Positions 55,543 through 64,000 of a stretch of DNA of 64,000 nucleotides are shown piece by piece; position 1 is the first letter of the stretch; each line of letters opens with the position of its first letter. The stretch is from Thalassomonas sp. M1454 (lineage in GTDB: Bacteria; Pseudomonadota; Gammaproteobacteria; Enterobacterales; Alteromonadaceae). The notes under the pieces were generated by a model. The model was not told the origin of the DNA, made no database searches, and saw nothing but the letters and a program-made list of their open reading frames with translations. Made by a program: the position numbers and the translations under genes. The stretch is from positions 963,994 to 1,027,993 of the forward strand of contig NZ_VKDD01000002.1 in the NCBI RefSeq assembly GCF_007097525.1, read 5' to 3'.

Positions 55543-57174
55543 TTAAGCTCGTAGGATTTGCAATATTTGTTCAGTTTGTTGCAGCATTAATTCAACATCC
55601 CCTTTAGACTCAACATTCAACCGAACTACCGGCTCAGTATTAGATGAGCGTAAGTTAAAGCGCCACTGTCCCTGCTCGTCTTTAAATTCAAGTGAAATAC
55701 CATCTGTTTGATCAAATGCCACCGCACGATCTTTAAAGGCGGCTAATACTTTTGCGATAGAGGCTTTAGGATCGACAAGTTTAGAGTTAATCTCACCACT
55801 TGATGGAAATGCATTAATACGCTCTTTTACCATAGAAGATAAGCTAGTGCCTTTAACAGATAATAATTCGGCCACTAATAACCATGGGATCATACCCGAA
55901 TCACAATAAGCAAAATCTCTAAAGTAATGATGGGCACTCATTTCTCCACCGTAAATTGCATTCTCGATGCGCATGCGCTCTTTAATAAATGCATGGCCAG
56001 TTTTACTCATTACCGCCTCTCCACCAGCACGTTCTACTATATCAATCGTATTCCATGAAAGGCGTGGGTCATGAATAATTTTCTCTTTAGATCCTGAATC
56101 AAGTTCAGGATGACGGGATAGGTGTTCAGGATGACGGCTTGTGTTTTCAGATTTTAGTTGTGTGTTTTGTGCTTCTAGCTTTGAATTTGTAACGGTTAAC
56201 TTTGAGCTTTCAGCTTGTAGCTCTTTCCCTTCAGCTTCTACCTTATCCCCTTGTGATAAGAAAGCTTCTGCGAGTAGGCCAACAATATAATAGCCTTCAA
56301 TAAATTCGCCTTGTTCATCAAACAAGAAACAGCGGTCAAAATCGCCATCCCAAGCAATGCCCATATCGGCGTTATGCTCTTTAACTGCATTTGCGGTATC
56401 TGCTCGGCACTCCGGTAATAAAGGGTTAGGAATGCCATTAGGAAAATGGCCATCAGGCTTGTGATGCACTTTAATAAATTCAATATTAACGCCCGCATCA
56501 ATTAATTGCTGTTCTATTGCATCTAAAGCGGGACCAGCAGCTCCATTACCACAATTAACTACGAGCTTTAATGGCTTAAGGTTTGCCACATGAATAAACT
56601 CAAGCATATGCTTAGCATAAGCTGTTTTTAAATCGCGAGTAACGTATTTACCTAGTTCGCCCGAATTTATTTCAGCACTATTTTCACTTGGTTGACGCGA
56701 ATTTATTCGCGGGTTATCTTGCGAAGCAGAAATCTTCTCTCTTAGACTTTTACCAACAAGCAGCAACTCACCAGCCATAATTTTTTCAGCCAAAGACTGA
56801 ATTGCTCTTAAGCCGGTATCACCCGAAATAGGCTTAGAATCTTCACGCACTAATTTCATACCATTGTAATCTAGCGGGTTATGTGAAGCGGTCACTTCAA
56901 CACCACCACAAACACCAAGATGCTTAGTGGCAAAGTATATCTCTTCAGTCCCCGTCATGCCTAAATCAACAACATCTACGCCTTCATCTTGTAAGCCTCG
57001 AGCTAATGCAAATTTAAGTTGCTCAGAGCTTAAGCGAATATCACCACCTACAACCACTTTTTTAGGTTGAATTTCAATAGCAAAAGCGCGGCCAATAGCA
57101 TAGGCAATTTCTTCATTTAACTCTTCACCTAACCTGCCACGAATGTCATAGGCTTTAAAACAGGTTAACTTCAT
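55543..57174 (-). CDS. manB: Phosphomannomutase/phosphoglucomutase with two repeat-derived insertions
   Basis: This 543-residue enzyme converts mannose-6-phosphate to mannose-1-phosphate for GDP-mannose. [13 protein letters not shown] near residue 98 holds the phosphoserine; the metal loop is [12 protein letters not shown] near 278 and the sugar-binding GEMSAHHYF near 415. E. coli ManB is 456 residues. The excess is two insertions, about residues 140-172 (around [20 protein letters not shown]) and 309-362 ([20 protein letters not shown] and then [10 protein letters not shown]). Both are coded by repeat DNA. It overlaps manC by 4 nt. Confidence 0.9.
   Translation of the reverse strand: MKLTCFKAYDIRGRLGEELNEEIAYAIGRAFAIEIQPKKVVVGGDIRLSSEQLKFALARGLQDEGVDVVDLGMTGTEEIYFATKHLGVCGGVEVTASHNPLDYNGMKLVREDSKPISGDTGLRAIQSLAEKIMAGELLLVGKSLREKISASQDNPRINSRQPSENSAEINSGELGKYVTRDLKTAYAKHMLEFIHVANLKPLKLVVNCGNGAAGPALDAIEQQLIDAGVNIEFIKVHHKPDGHFPNGIPNPLLPECRADTANAVKEHNADMGIAWDGDFDRCFLFDEQGEFIEGYYIVGLLAEAFLSQGDKVEAEGKELQAESSKLTVTNSKLEAQNTQLKSENTSRHPEHLSRHPELDSGSKEKIIHDPRLSWNTIDIVERAGGEAVMSKTGHAFIKERMRIENAIYGGEMSAHHYFRDFAYCDSGMIPWLLVAELLSVKGTSLSSMVKERINAFPSSGEINSKLVDPKASIAKVLAAFKDRAVAFDQTDGISLEFKDEQGQWRFNLRSSNTEPVVRLNVESKGDVELMLQQTEQILQILRA
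56089..56137. repeat. Palindrome family D inside manB
   Basis: GATCCTGAATCAAGTTCAGG plus a second GTTCAGGATGACGG. The same element lies in manC at 58139 in the opposite orientation relative to the reading frame. In frame it codes for RHPELDSGS-like residues. Confidence 0.88.
56138..56242. repeat. Degenerate 7-bp array inside manB
   Basis: On the minus strand about 15 successive heptamers resemble AGCTNAA (AGCTGAA, AGCTACA, AGCTGAA, AGCTCAA, AGTTAAC and so on). Because 7 bp read in triplets gives a 7-residue period, the product looks like a short leucine heptad ([13 protein letters not shown]). Confidence 0.75.
56696..56711. repeat. Palindrome family E inside manB
   Basis: CGCGAATT and TATTCGCG, followed by GGTTATCTT, lies within the first manB insertion. 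The intergenic copies are at 21150 and 63979. Confidence 0.82.
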
Positions 57175-58691
57175 TTTGAGGTTCTACCGTATCTGTCTTC
57201 GAAACGCACAATATCGTCTTCACCTAAATAATCCCCTACTTGCACTTCAATAAGTTCAAGTGGCAATATCCCTGGGTTTTCCAAAGCGTGTATTTGCCCT
57301 ATTGGAATATAGGTGGATTCGTTTTCACGGACTAAGAAAGTATCTTCACCATTGGTTACTTTGGCCGTACCAGAAACCACAATCCAGTGTTCTGAACGGT
57401 GATGGTGCATTTGAATAGAAAGTTTTTCACCAGGTTTAACGGTTATACGTTTTACTTGATCACGCTTACCAAAGTCGATTGAGTCGTAGTTACCCCAAGG
57501 GCGATAAACTTGGCGATGTAAATTAGCTTCACAGCGATCATCAGCCTTAATTTGTTCTACAATTTTTTTAACGTCTTGTACTTTATCTTTATGAGCAACT
57601 AATACGGCATCTTTAGTTTCAACCACTATGCAATCTTTAATACCAACAGTAGCCACCAGTTTTTGCTCAGCGATGACTAAATTATTAGTACTCCCTTGGC
57701 TTACCACATCCCCTTGATGCACATTTCCTTGCTCATCTTTATCATTAATATCCCATATAGCCGAAAAACTGCCAATATCATTCCAATTAGCATCAAGAGG
57801 GACTACAACGACAGAGTCAGAGCCTTCAACTTGGCAAAGAGGCTCCATCACAGCATAATCAATTGAATCATCTGGACACTTAGCAAACTCATCGGCATCA
57901 ACACGGATAAAATCCAAATCCACCGATGTATTGCCCACCGATAATTTACAGGCATTAAGTATGTCTGGGTTATATTTAGCAAGCTCTTCAACATAACGAG
58001 ACGCTTTAAACATAAACATACCTGAGTTCCAGTAATATTCACCACTGTCTAAATATTGCTGAGCAGTCGCTAAATCAGGTTTCTCAACAAATGCGTCAAC
58101 AGCAAATGCATTAAGTTGCTCACTCTGAACACTAACATCGTCCTGAACACCAACGCCGTCATCCTGAACTTGATTCAGGATCTCATGTTTTTTATCTTGG
58201 CTTGAGTCTTCTATTCGAGCGCCAGCACGAATATAGCCATAACCTGTTTCAGCATGAGTAGGCACAATACCAAACGTAACCAATTTTCCATGTTCAGCCA
58301 GATTAACCGAGTTTTGTACCACACGGCGAAATTCTGTTTGGTTTTCAATAACGTGATCGGCAGCAAGCACAAGCATAATAGGATCGTTACCCTTGCTAAG
58401 CTCACTCAATGCTGCAAGGGCAATAGCCGGAGCCGTATTGCGCCCTTCTGGCTCTAAAATAATAGAACCGAGGGCGTCAATAGCACGTAGTTGCTCAGCC
58501 ACAACAAAACGATGTTCTTCATTACAAATACATAAAGGGGCAGTAACATTTAACCCAGCTAAACGTAACACCGTTTCCTGGATCATAGTATTGTCTGATG
58601 ATATTTTTAAAAATTGTTTTGGCATTAACTTACGCGATAATGGCCACAAACGTGAGCCACTACCACCAGCCATAATTACAGGTGTGATCAT
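57171..58691 (-). CDS. manC: ManC, mannose-1-phosphate guanylyltransferase / mannose-6-phosphate isomerase, with insertion
   Basis: This 506-residue bifunctional enzyme makes GDP-mannose. The N-terminal pyrophosphorylase has [19 protein letters not shown] at residues 9-27 and the C-terminal type II PMI cupin has [17 protein letters not shown] near 420. Typical enzymes are about 470-480 residues. The extra stretch at about residues 165-195 ([20 protein letters not shown]) is the translation of palindrome family D. The manB stop region follows in the same transcript. Confidence 0.94.
   Translation of the reverse strand: MITPVIMAGGSGSRLWPLSRKLMPKQFLKISSDNTMIQETVLRLAGLNVTAPLCICNEEHRFVVAEQLRAIDALGSIILEPEGRNTAPAIALAALSELSKGNDPIMLVLAADHVIENQTEFRRVVQNSVNLAEHGKLVTFGIVPTHAETGYGYIRAGARIEDSSQDKKHEILNQVQDDGVGVQDDVSVQSEQLNAFAVDAFVEKPDLATAQQYLDSGEYYWNSGMFMFKASRYVEELAKYNPDILNACKLSVGNTSVDLDFIRVDADEFAKCPDDSIDYAVMEPLCQVEGSDSVVVVPLDANWNDIGSFSAIWDINDKDEQGNVHQGDVVSQGSTNNLVIAEQKLVATVGIKDCIVVETKDAVLVAHKDKVQDVKKIVEQIKADDRCEANLHRQVYRPWGNYDSIDFGKRDQVKRITVKPGEKLSIQMHHHRSEHWIVVSGTAKVTNGEDTFLVRENESTYIPIGQIHALENPGILPLELIEVQVGDYLGEDDIVRFEDRYGRTSK
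58139..58183. repeat. Palindrome family D inside manC
   Basis: CGTCCTGAACACC, CCGTCATCCTGAACTTG and ATTCAGGATCT. It matches 56089-56137 read on the other strand. Confidence 0.88.
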
Positions 58692-58829
58692 AATTGTTTT
58701 TCTACCCTTCCTTATGTTTGCCCAATTTAGGGCATATATACATTATAATGCTTCAAAAATTTAATGTTGTTAAAGGACAATTTATGCAAACATATTTATT
58801 AGTGTAGTTTATTTTTACAACTCAGTTGC

Positions 58830-60926
58830 TTAAAACCTATCTCGATTAAAGTAAGCTTGATTTAAGTTATGATACAATCTTGGCTCTTTAGCAAAACCAG
58901 TTTTTATGGTGTTGGCTGTGCCCTCTGACTCTAAGTTAGTTTGTACGTAATAATCCCACTGTTCACTACCTTTAATTTGAAAGCCTAAATCTGACTTCAT
59001 TGATTTAGAGAAGTTCAGTGGAATGCTAAAACCTAATGCAACAAAATCTTCTTCTTCACCGCCGTCAACATCATCAAATTTGGTGCGACTATATCGCAAG
59101 CCTACTTGTACGTTGCCAAACCAATGCAGAGAGCGAAAGGTAAAGCCTTTATCACCATGCCAATATTCCCCTGCTGTTAATTCTAAATCCCAATTAAGCG
59201 GCAAATAGCGGTAACGGTATTTTATTAATTTTGGGGCGTGATCAACGTTGCGCTTACCGCCCCAAGCATTAATTTCAGATTCATAATCACCATAAAGCAG
59301 GTTAAAGCGGTGGGTATTTGAGTTATCTGCCCAACGCGTTTCGTTTAACAAACCATCGACATTATCTTCGATACGGCCATAACTAAACTGGGTAAAGAAA
59401 TTATATGGCAAGGCAAAACTTTGATGGAATAAGCGAGTATCTATGCCATCAGTTAAACCATATTTACCTTGAATATATTCACCATCTTCAAAGTCATCTG
59501 AATTACTGATTGTGTCAGATAAGTGACGCACCTCAATTACACCACCACTCCACACACTCATCTGTAAACGAGAGCTTAGGGCAAAATCATAATCAAATGT
59601 GCCGTATTCTGTACCCACTAATGATTTAACTTCAGGAGCAAGTGTAAGTCTTGGAACAAAATGAGCGGACTCAATATTTTCTACTTGCCAATCAACGTTA
59701 GAGTTATATTGGGCGCTTGCTAGAGATTGATTAACTTCACTATTAGCTCTAATTGGCTCTATATAACTAACAATACCAGCATTGGTTATTTGGATAACGC
59801 CTTGGATGTCACCTAATATCATTAACGCAATGTGACGCACGCTTGCTACGGCATCAAACTCATTACGATTATAAATATTATTCTCTACACGTATTACAAC
59901 ATCAGTATTCATCAGGCCAATAGCGACAGACTCAAAGCCTTCTGAAATTAAGCGTTGCTCTAATAAATCAAACCCGTTATTGCTCTGTAAAGCTGCAACT
60001 TTTGAACGAGCTGCTAAAGGCTCATCAGCTTTACTGCCCAATACTTCAACGTTAACAACCTCTTCGCCAACAGAATGGTTTAAGCTATGTTGATATTGTG
60101 AGCTTGCGGTTTGCTCTAAAGGCACTACAACCCCCGCACTAAACCAGGCATCGTGTTCGTTATGCTCATCATCACTACTATATAGCTGTGCATTTGCATA
60201 TAGCTGCCAATCTTTAGGTAAATAAGCGCTTGGTGTAGAAAACTTAAATCCAGCGTTAAATGCATTAGCGTCATGTTCGGCGGCAATTTGTATCCACTCA
60301 AAAACTTGATACTCAACAGATGAAAACACGCCATCCATATAGCCAAAATTATTGTCCGATGAAGACACACCAAGGTTAACTCGAACTGCGCCCCACTCAT
60401 TCAAACTATACTCAGCAGAGGCAAGTGCATAATAAGCTTCCGAGTAATTAGCCGCGCCGCCAAGGTCTTGTACCCCAACAGTCAAATCAAAATAATCATT
60501 CGAGATAAAATCAAGATGCCATTTTAGTGAGCCGGACAAATCTCGAAAACCACAGCCTGACTCTTCAAAGCCATTACAATCTAAATCACGCGAGGCTAAG
60601 CGACCTACCACTTCAACATTTGGTAATATACCAACGCCAAACTTTAAATCATGGGCTCTAGCAAAGCCGCCATCTTCAAGAAAGCCACCTCTAGTGTCGG
60701 TAAAGTTATCAGAGTAATTAAACTCAAAATCGCCCCAATTAATCACTTGCGTATTAGGTGTATTAAACACCCCCGTATAAGCATTAGCACTGATATTACT
60801 TACGATAGAAACGGCATTTTTGTCACCTTGCGAGTTACTAGTTTGCGAGTCAGTGTCAGCGTAAACATCTACGACAAATAAGCTATGAGCAATAGCTAAG
60901 CTAAATAAGAATGGAGTTTGTTTCAT
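58830..60926 (-). CDS. YjbH-family outer-membrane exopolysaccharide protein
   Basis: This 698-residue exported protein has a signal peptide (about residues 1-23) and the YjbH motif NAYTGVFNTPNTQVINWGDFEFNYSDNF near residues 45-75. Many beta strands with SSDDEHNEHDAWFSAGVVVPL and YPRxxx-like turns follow, ending in YFNRDRF. YjbH is the last protein of the yjbEFGH exopolysaccharide system in E. coli, and the length is about the same. The other yjb genes are not in the window. The context is the manBC and wbpM-like cluster. Confidence 0.85.
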   Translation of the reverse strand: MKQTPFLFSLAIAHSLFVVDVYADTDSQTSNSQGDKNAVSIVSNISANAYTGVFNTPNTQVINWGDFEFNYSDNFTDTRGGFLEDGGFARAHDLKFGVGILPNVEVVGRLASRDLDCNGFEESGCGFRDLSGSLKWHLDFISNDYFDLTVGVQDLGGAANYSEAYYALASAEYSLNEWGAVRVNLGVSSSDNNFGYMDGVFSSVEYQVFEWIQIAAEHDANAFNAGFKFSTPSAYLPKDWQLYANAQLYSSDDEHNEHDAWFSAGVVVPLEQTASSQYQHSLNHSVGEEVVNVEVLGSKADEPLAARSKVAALQSNNGFDLLEQRLISEGFESVAIGLMNTDVVIRVENNIYNRNEFDAVASVRHIALMILGDIQGVIQITNAGIVSYIEPIRANSEVNQSLASAQYNSNVDWQVENIESAHFVPRLTLAPEVKSLVGTEYGTFDYDFALSSRLQMSVWSGGVIEVRHLSDTISNSDDFEDGEYIQGKYGLTDGIDTRLFHQSFALPYNFFTQFSYGRIEDNVDGLLNETRWADNSNTHRFNLLYGDYESEINAWGGKRNVDHAPKLIKYRYRYLPLNWDLELTAGEYWHGDKGFTFRSLHWFGNVQVGLRYSRTKFDDVDGGEEEDFVALGFSIPLNFSKSMKSDLGFQIKGSEQWDYYVQTNLESEGTANTIKTGFAKEPRLYHNLNQAYFNRDRF

Positions 60927-61137
60927 TTCCCTGAGACTTTTTTATATTATTTTTTGATGATTCATGTTAACTAAAAAGTAACAAGATTGCACGAGCCAAT
61001 CACAAGCAAACCAATCCCCCAAATTATGCTTAAAAATATTTATAAGCTACAAATTAATACATATCGACAACAGCATATACCGCGCTAACCTTGCTATTAT
61101 GGTGCTTTAAACAAAATAACCAATAAAAGAACCTGCC

Positions 61138-61686
61138 ATGAATAAATTACTAGCTACTAGCCTAACGTTAACTAGCCTGCTTATAACACAACAAGTAAAT
61201 GCTAAAACAACTGACAGCAATATATTTCAGCCAAATGAAAAGTTGTACCTAGGCGCAATGGTGCAAAGTAATTTATATAACGAAGACAGCAAAGATGATT
61301 TAGAAGCCAATAGTGTTATTGCCCGTTTAGGTTATAACTACAACCAAAACATGGCTGTTGAACTTAGGCTAGGTACTAGTTTGGACGCCGATAATATTGG
61401 CGGAATAGAAAGTGAAATGGACTCATTAGCCGGGATTTATTTAGTTGGTACTATGCCAATCAACCGCACATTATCTGTTTATGCTTTAATGGGAGCAACC
61501 AGCACTGAATTTACCAAAAGCTATCAAGGTTACTCTGAAACAGATACCTTATCAGGCGTATCAATGGGCGCAGGCATAAACATTCGTTTAATGCACCAAG
61601 TAGCATTAAATCTTGAACTGGTTAACTATGTAGATAAAGAAACTGCATTTGGCGGCCTAAGCGCCGGCGTAAAAGTTAGCTTCTAA
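61138..61686 (+). CDS. Small outer-membrane barrel, OmpX/Ail-like (paralogue 3)
   Basis: This 182-residue barrel has a signal peptide (residues 1-23, ending VNAKT). LYLGAMVQSNLYNEDSKDDLEAN, RLGYNYNQNMAVELRLGTSLDADNIGGIESEMDSLAGIYLVG and the final AGVKVSF align with the paralogue at 53564. The last residue is Phe. It lies between the YjbH gene (divergent) and the sugar dehydratase gene (convergent). Function is unknown. Confidence 0.77.
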   Translation: MNKLLATSLTLTSLLITQQVNAKTTDSNIFQPNEKLYLGAMVQSNLYNEDSKDDLEANSVIARLGYNYNQNMAVELRLGTSLDADNIGGIESEMDSLAGIYLVGTMPINRTLSVYALMGATSTEFTKSYQGYSETDTLSGVSMGAGINIRLMHQVALNLELVNYVDKETAFGGLSAGVKVSF

Positions 61687-61793
61687 GATAAAGTTAACGC
61701 CTAACATACAAGTGTTACTATCTAAGATAAAAGTTAACGTCTAAAACGAAGTTAACTTAATTAATGAACTTGGTATAACATAATTCAAAACAA

Positions 61794-61818
61794 ACAAAGG
61801 GGCATAATGCCCCTTTGT
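61794..61818. terminator. Terminator after the third barrel gene
   Basis: ACAAAGGGGCAT and ATGCCCCTTTGT form a perfect 12-bp stem around a single A. It lies about 110 bp after the barrel stop, behind two direct copies of TCTAAGATAAA(A)GTTAACG at 61684 and 61721. Confidence 0.82.
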
Positions 61819-61823
61819 ATTAA

Positions 61824-61853
61824 CTCGTCTTCCTCGTGTAGACGGAGATCCAT
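61824..61853. repeat. REP-type palindrome, family C copy 5 (degenerate)
   Basis: CTCGTCTTCCTCGTGTAG and ACGGAGATCCATA, with the CTCGTC and ATCCAT flanks of the other copies. Confidence 0.65.
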
Positions 61854-61934
61854 AAACCAAAGCAAAAATTAGATAGTTATCTAGTTTCTAACTATCTAAG
61901 GGTTGGTCCACGCATCACTCTAGCCTATAGCACT

Positions 61935-63839
61935 CTATACTCTAGAATCTTGCCCCTGCCCCTGCAAATAAACCAAATCACAAATATCATCACTAGGAGC
62001 AAAACCGGTAGGCGCATTTAATAGAATATCGCGAATGCTTTGTTGATCAAAACGAACACAAGCTTCATGCAAATCAGTAAGCATAAGGTTTAACTCATCC
62101 CAAGGTAAAAACACTTCAGACGCAGTCATAATACGCTCGTTACCTGTTAGCTCTACGTCATCACCTATTAATAACTCTTCATAAAGTTTTTCACCAGGGC
62201 GGAGCCCCGTTTCAACAATAGCAATATCGCCATTAGGGTTACCCTCATGTATTAAATGCAAACCGGATAAATGAATTAACTTACTCGCTAAATCATAAAT
62301 TTTAACCGGTTTACCCATATCTAATACAAACACATCACCACCCATGCCCATAGCACCTGCTTGGATCACTAATTGAGCAGCTTCAGGTATGGTCATAAAG
62401 TAGCGAGTAATATCTTTATGAGTAAGGGTTATTGGTCCACCTTTTGCTATTTGGCTCTTAAATAAAGGTACAACCGAGCCAGAGCTGCCTAAAACATTAC
62501 CAAAGCGCACCATACAAAAACGAGTGTTATGCCCTTTTTTCTCAGCTAAAGCTTGCAAACAAAGCTCAGCCATACGTTTAGTCGTGCCCATCACATTCGT
62601 TGGACGCACAGCTTTATCGGTTGAGATCAATACAAAAGTTTCTACGTTTGAATTAATTGCCGCTTGCGCGCAGCGCAAAGTACCAAAGATGTTATTACGC
62701 ACACCTTCAATTACGTTGTGCTCCACTATAGGCACATGTTTATAAGCCGCCGCATGATATACAGTTTGCACCTTAAATGCTCGCATGACTTTTTCTAAAC
62801 GATTTTGTTTAACTACCGAGCCAAGCATAGGGTAAAGTTCAACCGCAAAGCCTTGCTCTGCAATAAAGTATTCTAGTTCTTTATGAATTGCATAAAGGGC
62901 AAATTCGGTAAGTTCAAATAACACTATAGCCTGTGGCTCTTGCAAAACGATTTGTCTACATAACTCCGAGCCAATAGAGCCCCCCGCGCCAGTAACCATA
63001 ACCACTTTATTTTTAATATCAGCGTGCATTAAATCAGAGTTTGGTGGCACTGGATCTCGGCCAAGCAAATCATCAATACTGACTTCAACAAAGTCATCTA
63101 TTTTGGCCTTACCTGATACCAAGTCAGTCATTCCAGGAATTGCTAGTACTTCTAATTTATGAGCTTCTAACTCATTAAGAATTTTTGCTCGTTGATTTTT
63201 ACTCGCACTTGGTACCGCCAATAAAATTCGCTGCACGTTATGTTTATTAATCAATTGCTCAATATGTTTTTTATGATAAACCTTTACGCCATTAATCGAT
63301 AACTTCTGCAAGCCTTTATCATCATCAATAAATGCAACGGGGCTATATTCAACACTTTGGTTCAAAGCATTAACTAACTGAATACCAGATGAGCCAGCGC
63401 CATAAATGATTACATTCGATTTTTTACGGTTATTTAAATTACTCGCCCAACTGCGCATAACCAAGCGACTCCCACCAATTAAGATAATTAAAAAGGCAGA
63501 ATAGATAATAGGAATGGAGCGCGGCATTTGCACATCAATAAACATTGAACCTATGGCAAGAGCGCTTGCTGAAATAAATACACTAACGGTAACCGCAACT
63601 ATTGCCATAGAGCCAAGAAAACGAATTACCGCGCGGTATAAACCTAAATTAATATTGGCAAGTATAGTAACGGGTACAATAATGCTTAACACTAACCAAT
63701 AACCACTAGAAAAAATTCCATCATGATTTTCAAAGCGTAAGAAAATTGCTAACCAATAAGCAAAGACAATAAATAACGAATCAATTAAGACACTAATTAA
63801 TCGTTTAATGGGACGAGATAAAGTAAACAGCCTATCCAT
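61935..63839 (-). CDS. WbpM/CapD-type nucleotide-sugar 4,6-dehydratase
   Basis: This 634-residue membrane enzyme has four N-terminal helices (about residues 10-125), a first nucleotide-binding domain with GAGSSGIQLV near 148 and a catalytic SDR domain with VTGAGGSIGSELCRQ near 280. The SDR triad segment STDKAVRPTNVMGTTKR near 410 carries the Lys. Such proteins convert UDP-GlcNAc to the 4-keto-6-deoxy sugar in O-antigen or capsule synthesis. It is the last full gene of the polysaccharide region in the window. Confidence 0.93.
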   Translation of the reverse strand: MDRLFTLSRPIKRLISVLIDSLFIVFAYWLAIFLRFENHDGIFSSGYWLVLSIIVPVTILANINLGLYRAVIRFLGSMAIVAVTVSVFISASALAIGSMFIDVQMPRSIPIIYSAFLIILIGGSRLVMRSWASNLNNRKKSNVIIYGAGSSGIQLVNALNQSVEYSPVAFIDDDKGLQKLSINGVKVYHKKHIEQLINKHNVQRILLAVPSASKNQRAKILNELEAHKLEVLAIPGMTDLVSGKAKIDDFVEVSIDDLLGRDPVPPNSDLMHADIKNKVVMVTGAGGSIGSELCRQIVLQEPQAIVLFELTEFALYAIHKELEYFIAEQGFAVELYPMLGSVVKQNRLEKVMRAFKVQTVYHAAAYKHVPIVEHNVIEGVRNNIFGTLRCAQAAINSNVETFVLISTDKAVRPTNVMGTTKRMAELCLQALAEKKGHNTRFCMVRFGNVLGSSGSVVPLFKSQIAKGGPITLTHKDITRYFMTIPEAAQLVIQAGAMGMGGDVFVLDMGKPVKIYDLASKLIHLSGLHLIHEGNPNGDIAIVETGLRPGEKLYEELLIGDDVELTGNERIMTASEVFLPWDELNLMLTDLHEACVRFDQQSIRDILLNAPTGFAPSDDICDLVYLQGQGQDSRV

Positions 63840-64000
63840 GACTACAACAACACTTTTGAGGAAATTACATAGCCGATATACTAGTAAAAAACTTAGTTAA
63901 AGTAAATTAAACATTAATCCAAAAATCGCAATTTTGATTTAACGTGTGAAAAATTTCGGACCAACCATTCCACCGGAGGTCCGTATTTATTCGGACGTTA
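63840..64000. other. AT-rich end of window with palindrome family E copy 3
   Basis: No gene is seen. GTCCG, TATTTATT and CGGAC at 63979-63996 followed by GTTA is a family E copy with altered outer arms. The upstream promoter of the dehydratase gene should be here. Confidence 0.7.

Overview
The window is chromosomal DNA of a low-GC marine gammaproteobacterium, most likely an alteromonadalean of the Colwelliaceae type (Colwellia/Thalassotalea-like). This rests on the gene families (YcgL, YcgN, CsiV-like, DUF1244, TsaB-YoaA, long-form HisG, bifunctional HisB and HisIE), on E. coli-like synteny blocks (rnd-fadD-tsaB-yoaA; apt-dnaX-ybaB-recR-htpG-adk) and on the AT-rich intergenic DNA. No 16S gene is present, so the placement is inferred. 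I saw no rRNA, tRNA, CRISPR array or insertion sequence with a transposase.

Layout. 1-5.8 kb: the lipoprotein-release operon lolCDE (lolE cut by the window edge), divergent from mfd. 5.9-8.3 kb: a CsiV-like envelope protein, DUF1244 and an isochorismatase-fold hydrolase. 8.4-16.7 kb: mostly minus-strand housekeeping genes (rsuA, a ParF/ParG-like pair next to a PilZ protein, gamma carbonic anhydrase, a TolB-like propeller, a DTW tRNA enzyme, ycgN, an MltB-like transglycosylase, ycgL, rnd). 16.9-23.3 kb: fadD, a hydrolase, an M50B protease, tsaB, yoaA. 23.5-31 kb: the complete his operon hisGDCBHAF-IE with a His-rich leader peptide and attenuator, then elaA. 31.5-37.8 kb: a TonB-like protein, MAPEG, adk, htpG, an OprO/P-type porin with a candidate Pho box, recR. 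38.3-42.1 kb: a tyrosine-catabolic operon (hppD, a VOC protein, an FAA hydrolase) and a Fic toxin with a small antitoxin, lying between recR and ybaB-dnaX-apt. 46.2-49.3 kb: a receiver-only regulator, a 40-residue membrane protein behind a perfect FNR box, a Cys-rich repeat protein of the bufferin/HvfA type, a long gene-poor tract and an apparent CsrB/RsmY-type sRNA. 49.4-63.9 kb: galU, uspE, outer-membrane barrels, a lipoprotein, manB-manC, a YjbH-family protein and a WbpM/CapD-type sugar dehydratase, which look like the edge of a surface-polysaccharide locus.

The most notable signals outside ordinary genes are these. (i) Seven consecutive hairpins at 48.9-49.16 kb each present GGA in the loop, the hallmark of a CsrA-sequestering RNA. 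(ii) dnaX carries the A-AAA-AAG slippery heptamer with an upstream Shine-Dalgarno-like stretch and a stop three codons into the -1 frame. (iii) A 53-codon Fic antitoxin carries the SxxxEG inhibitory motif. (iv) The genome is rich in short palindromes, 7-bp tandem arrays and MITE-like elements, and several of these repeat families are inserted in frame inside manB and manC. (v) A decayed tandem copy of the uspE 3' end is bounded by one of these palindromes.
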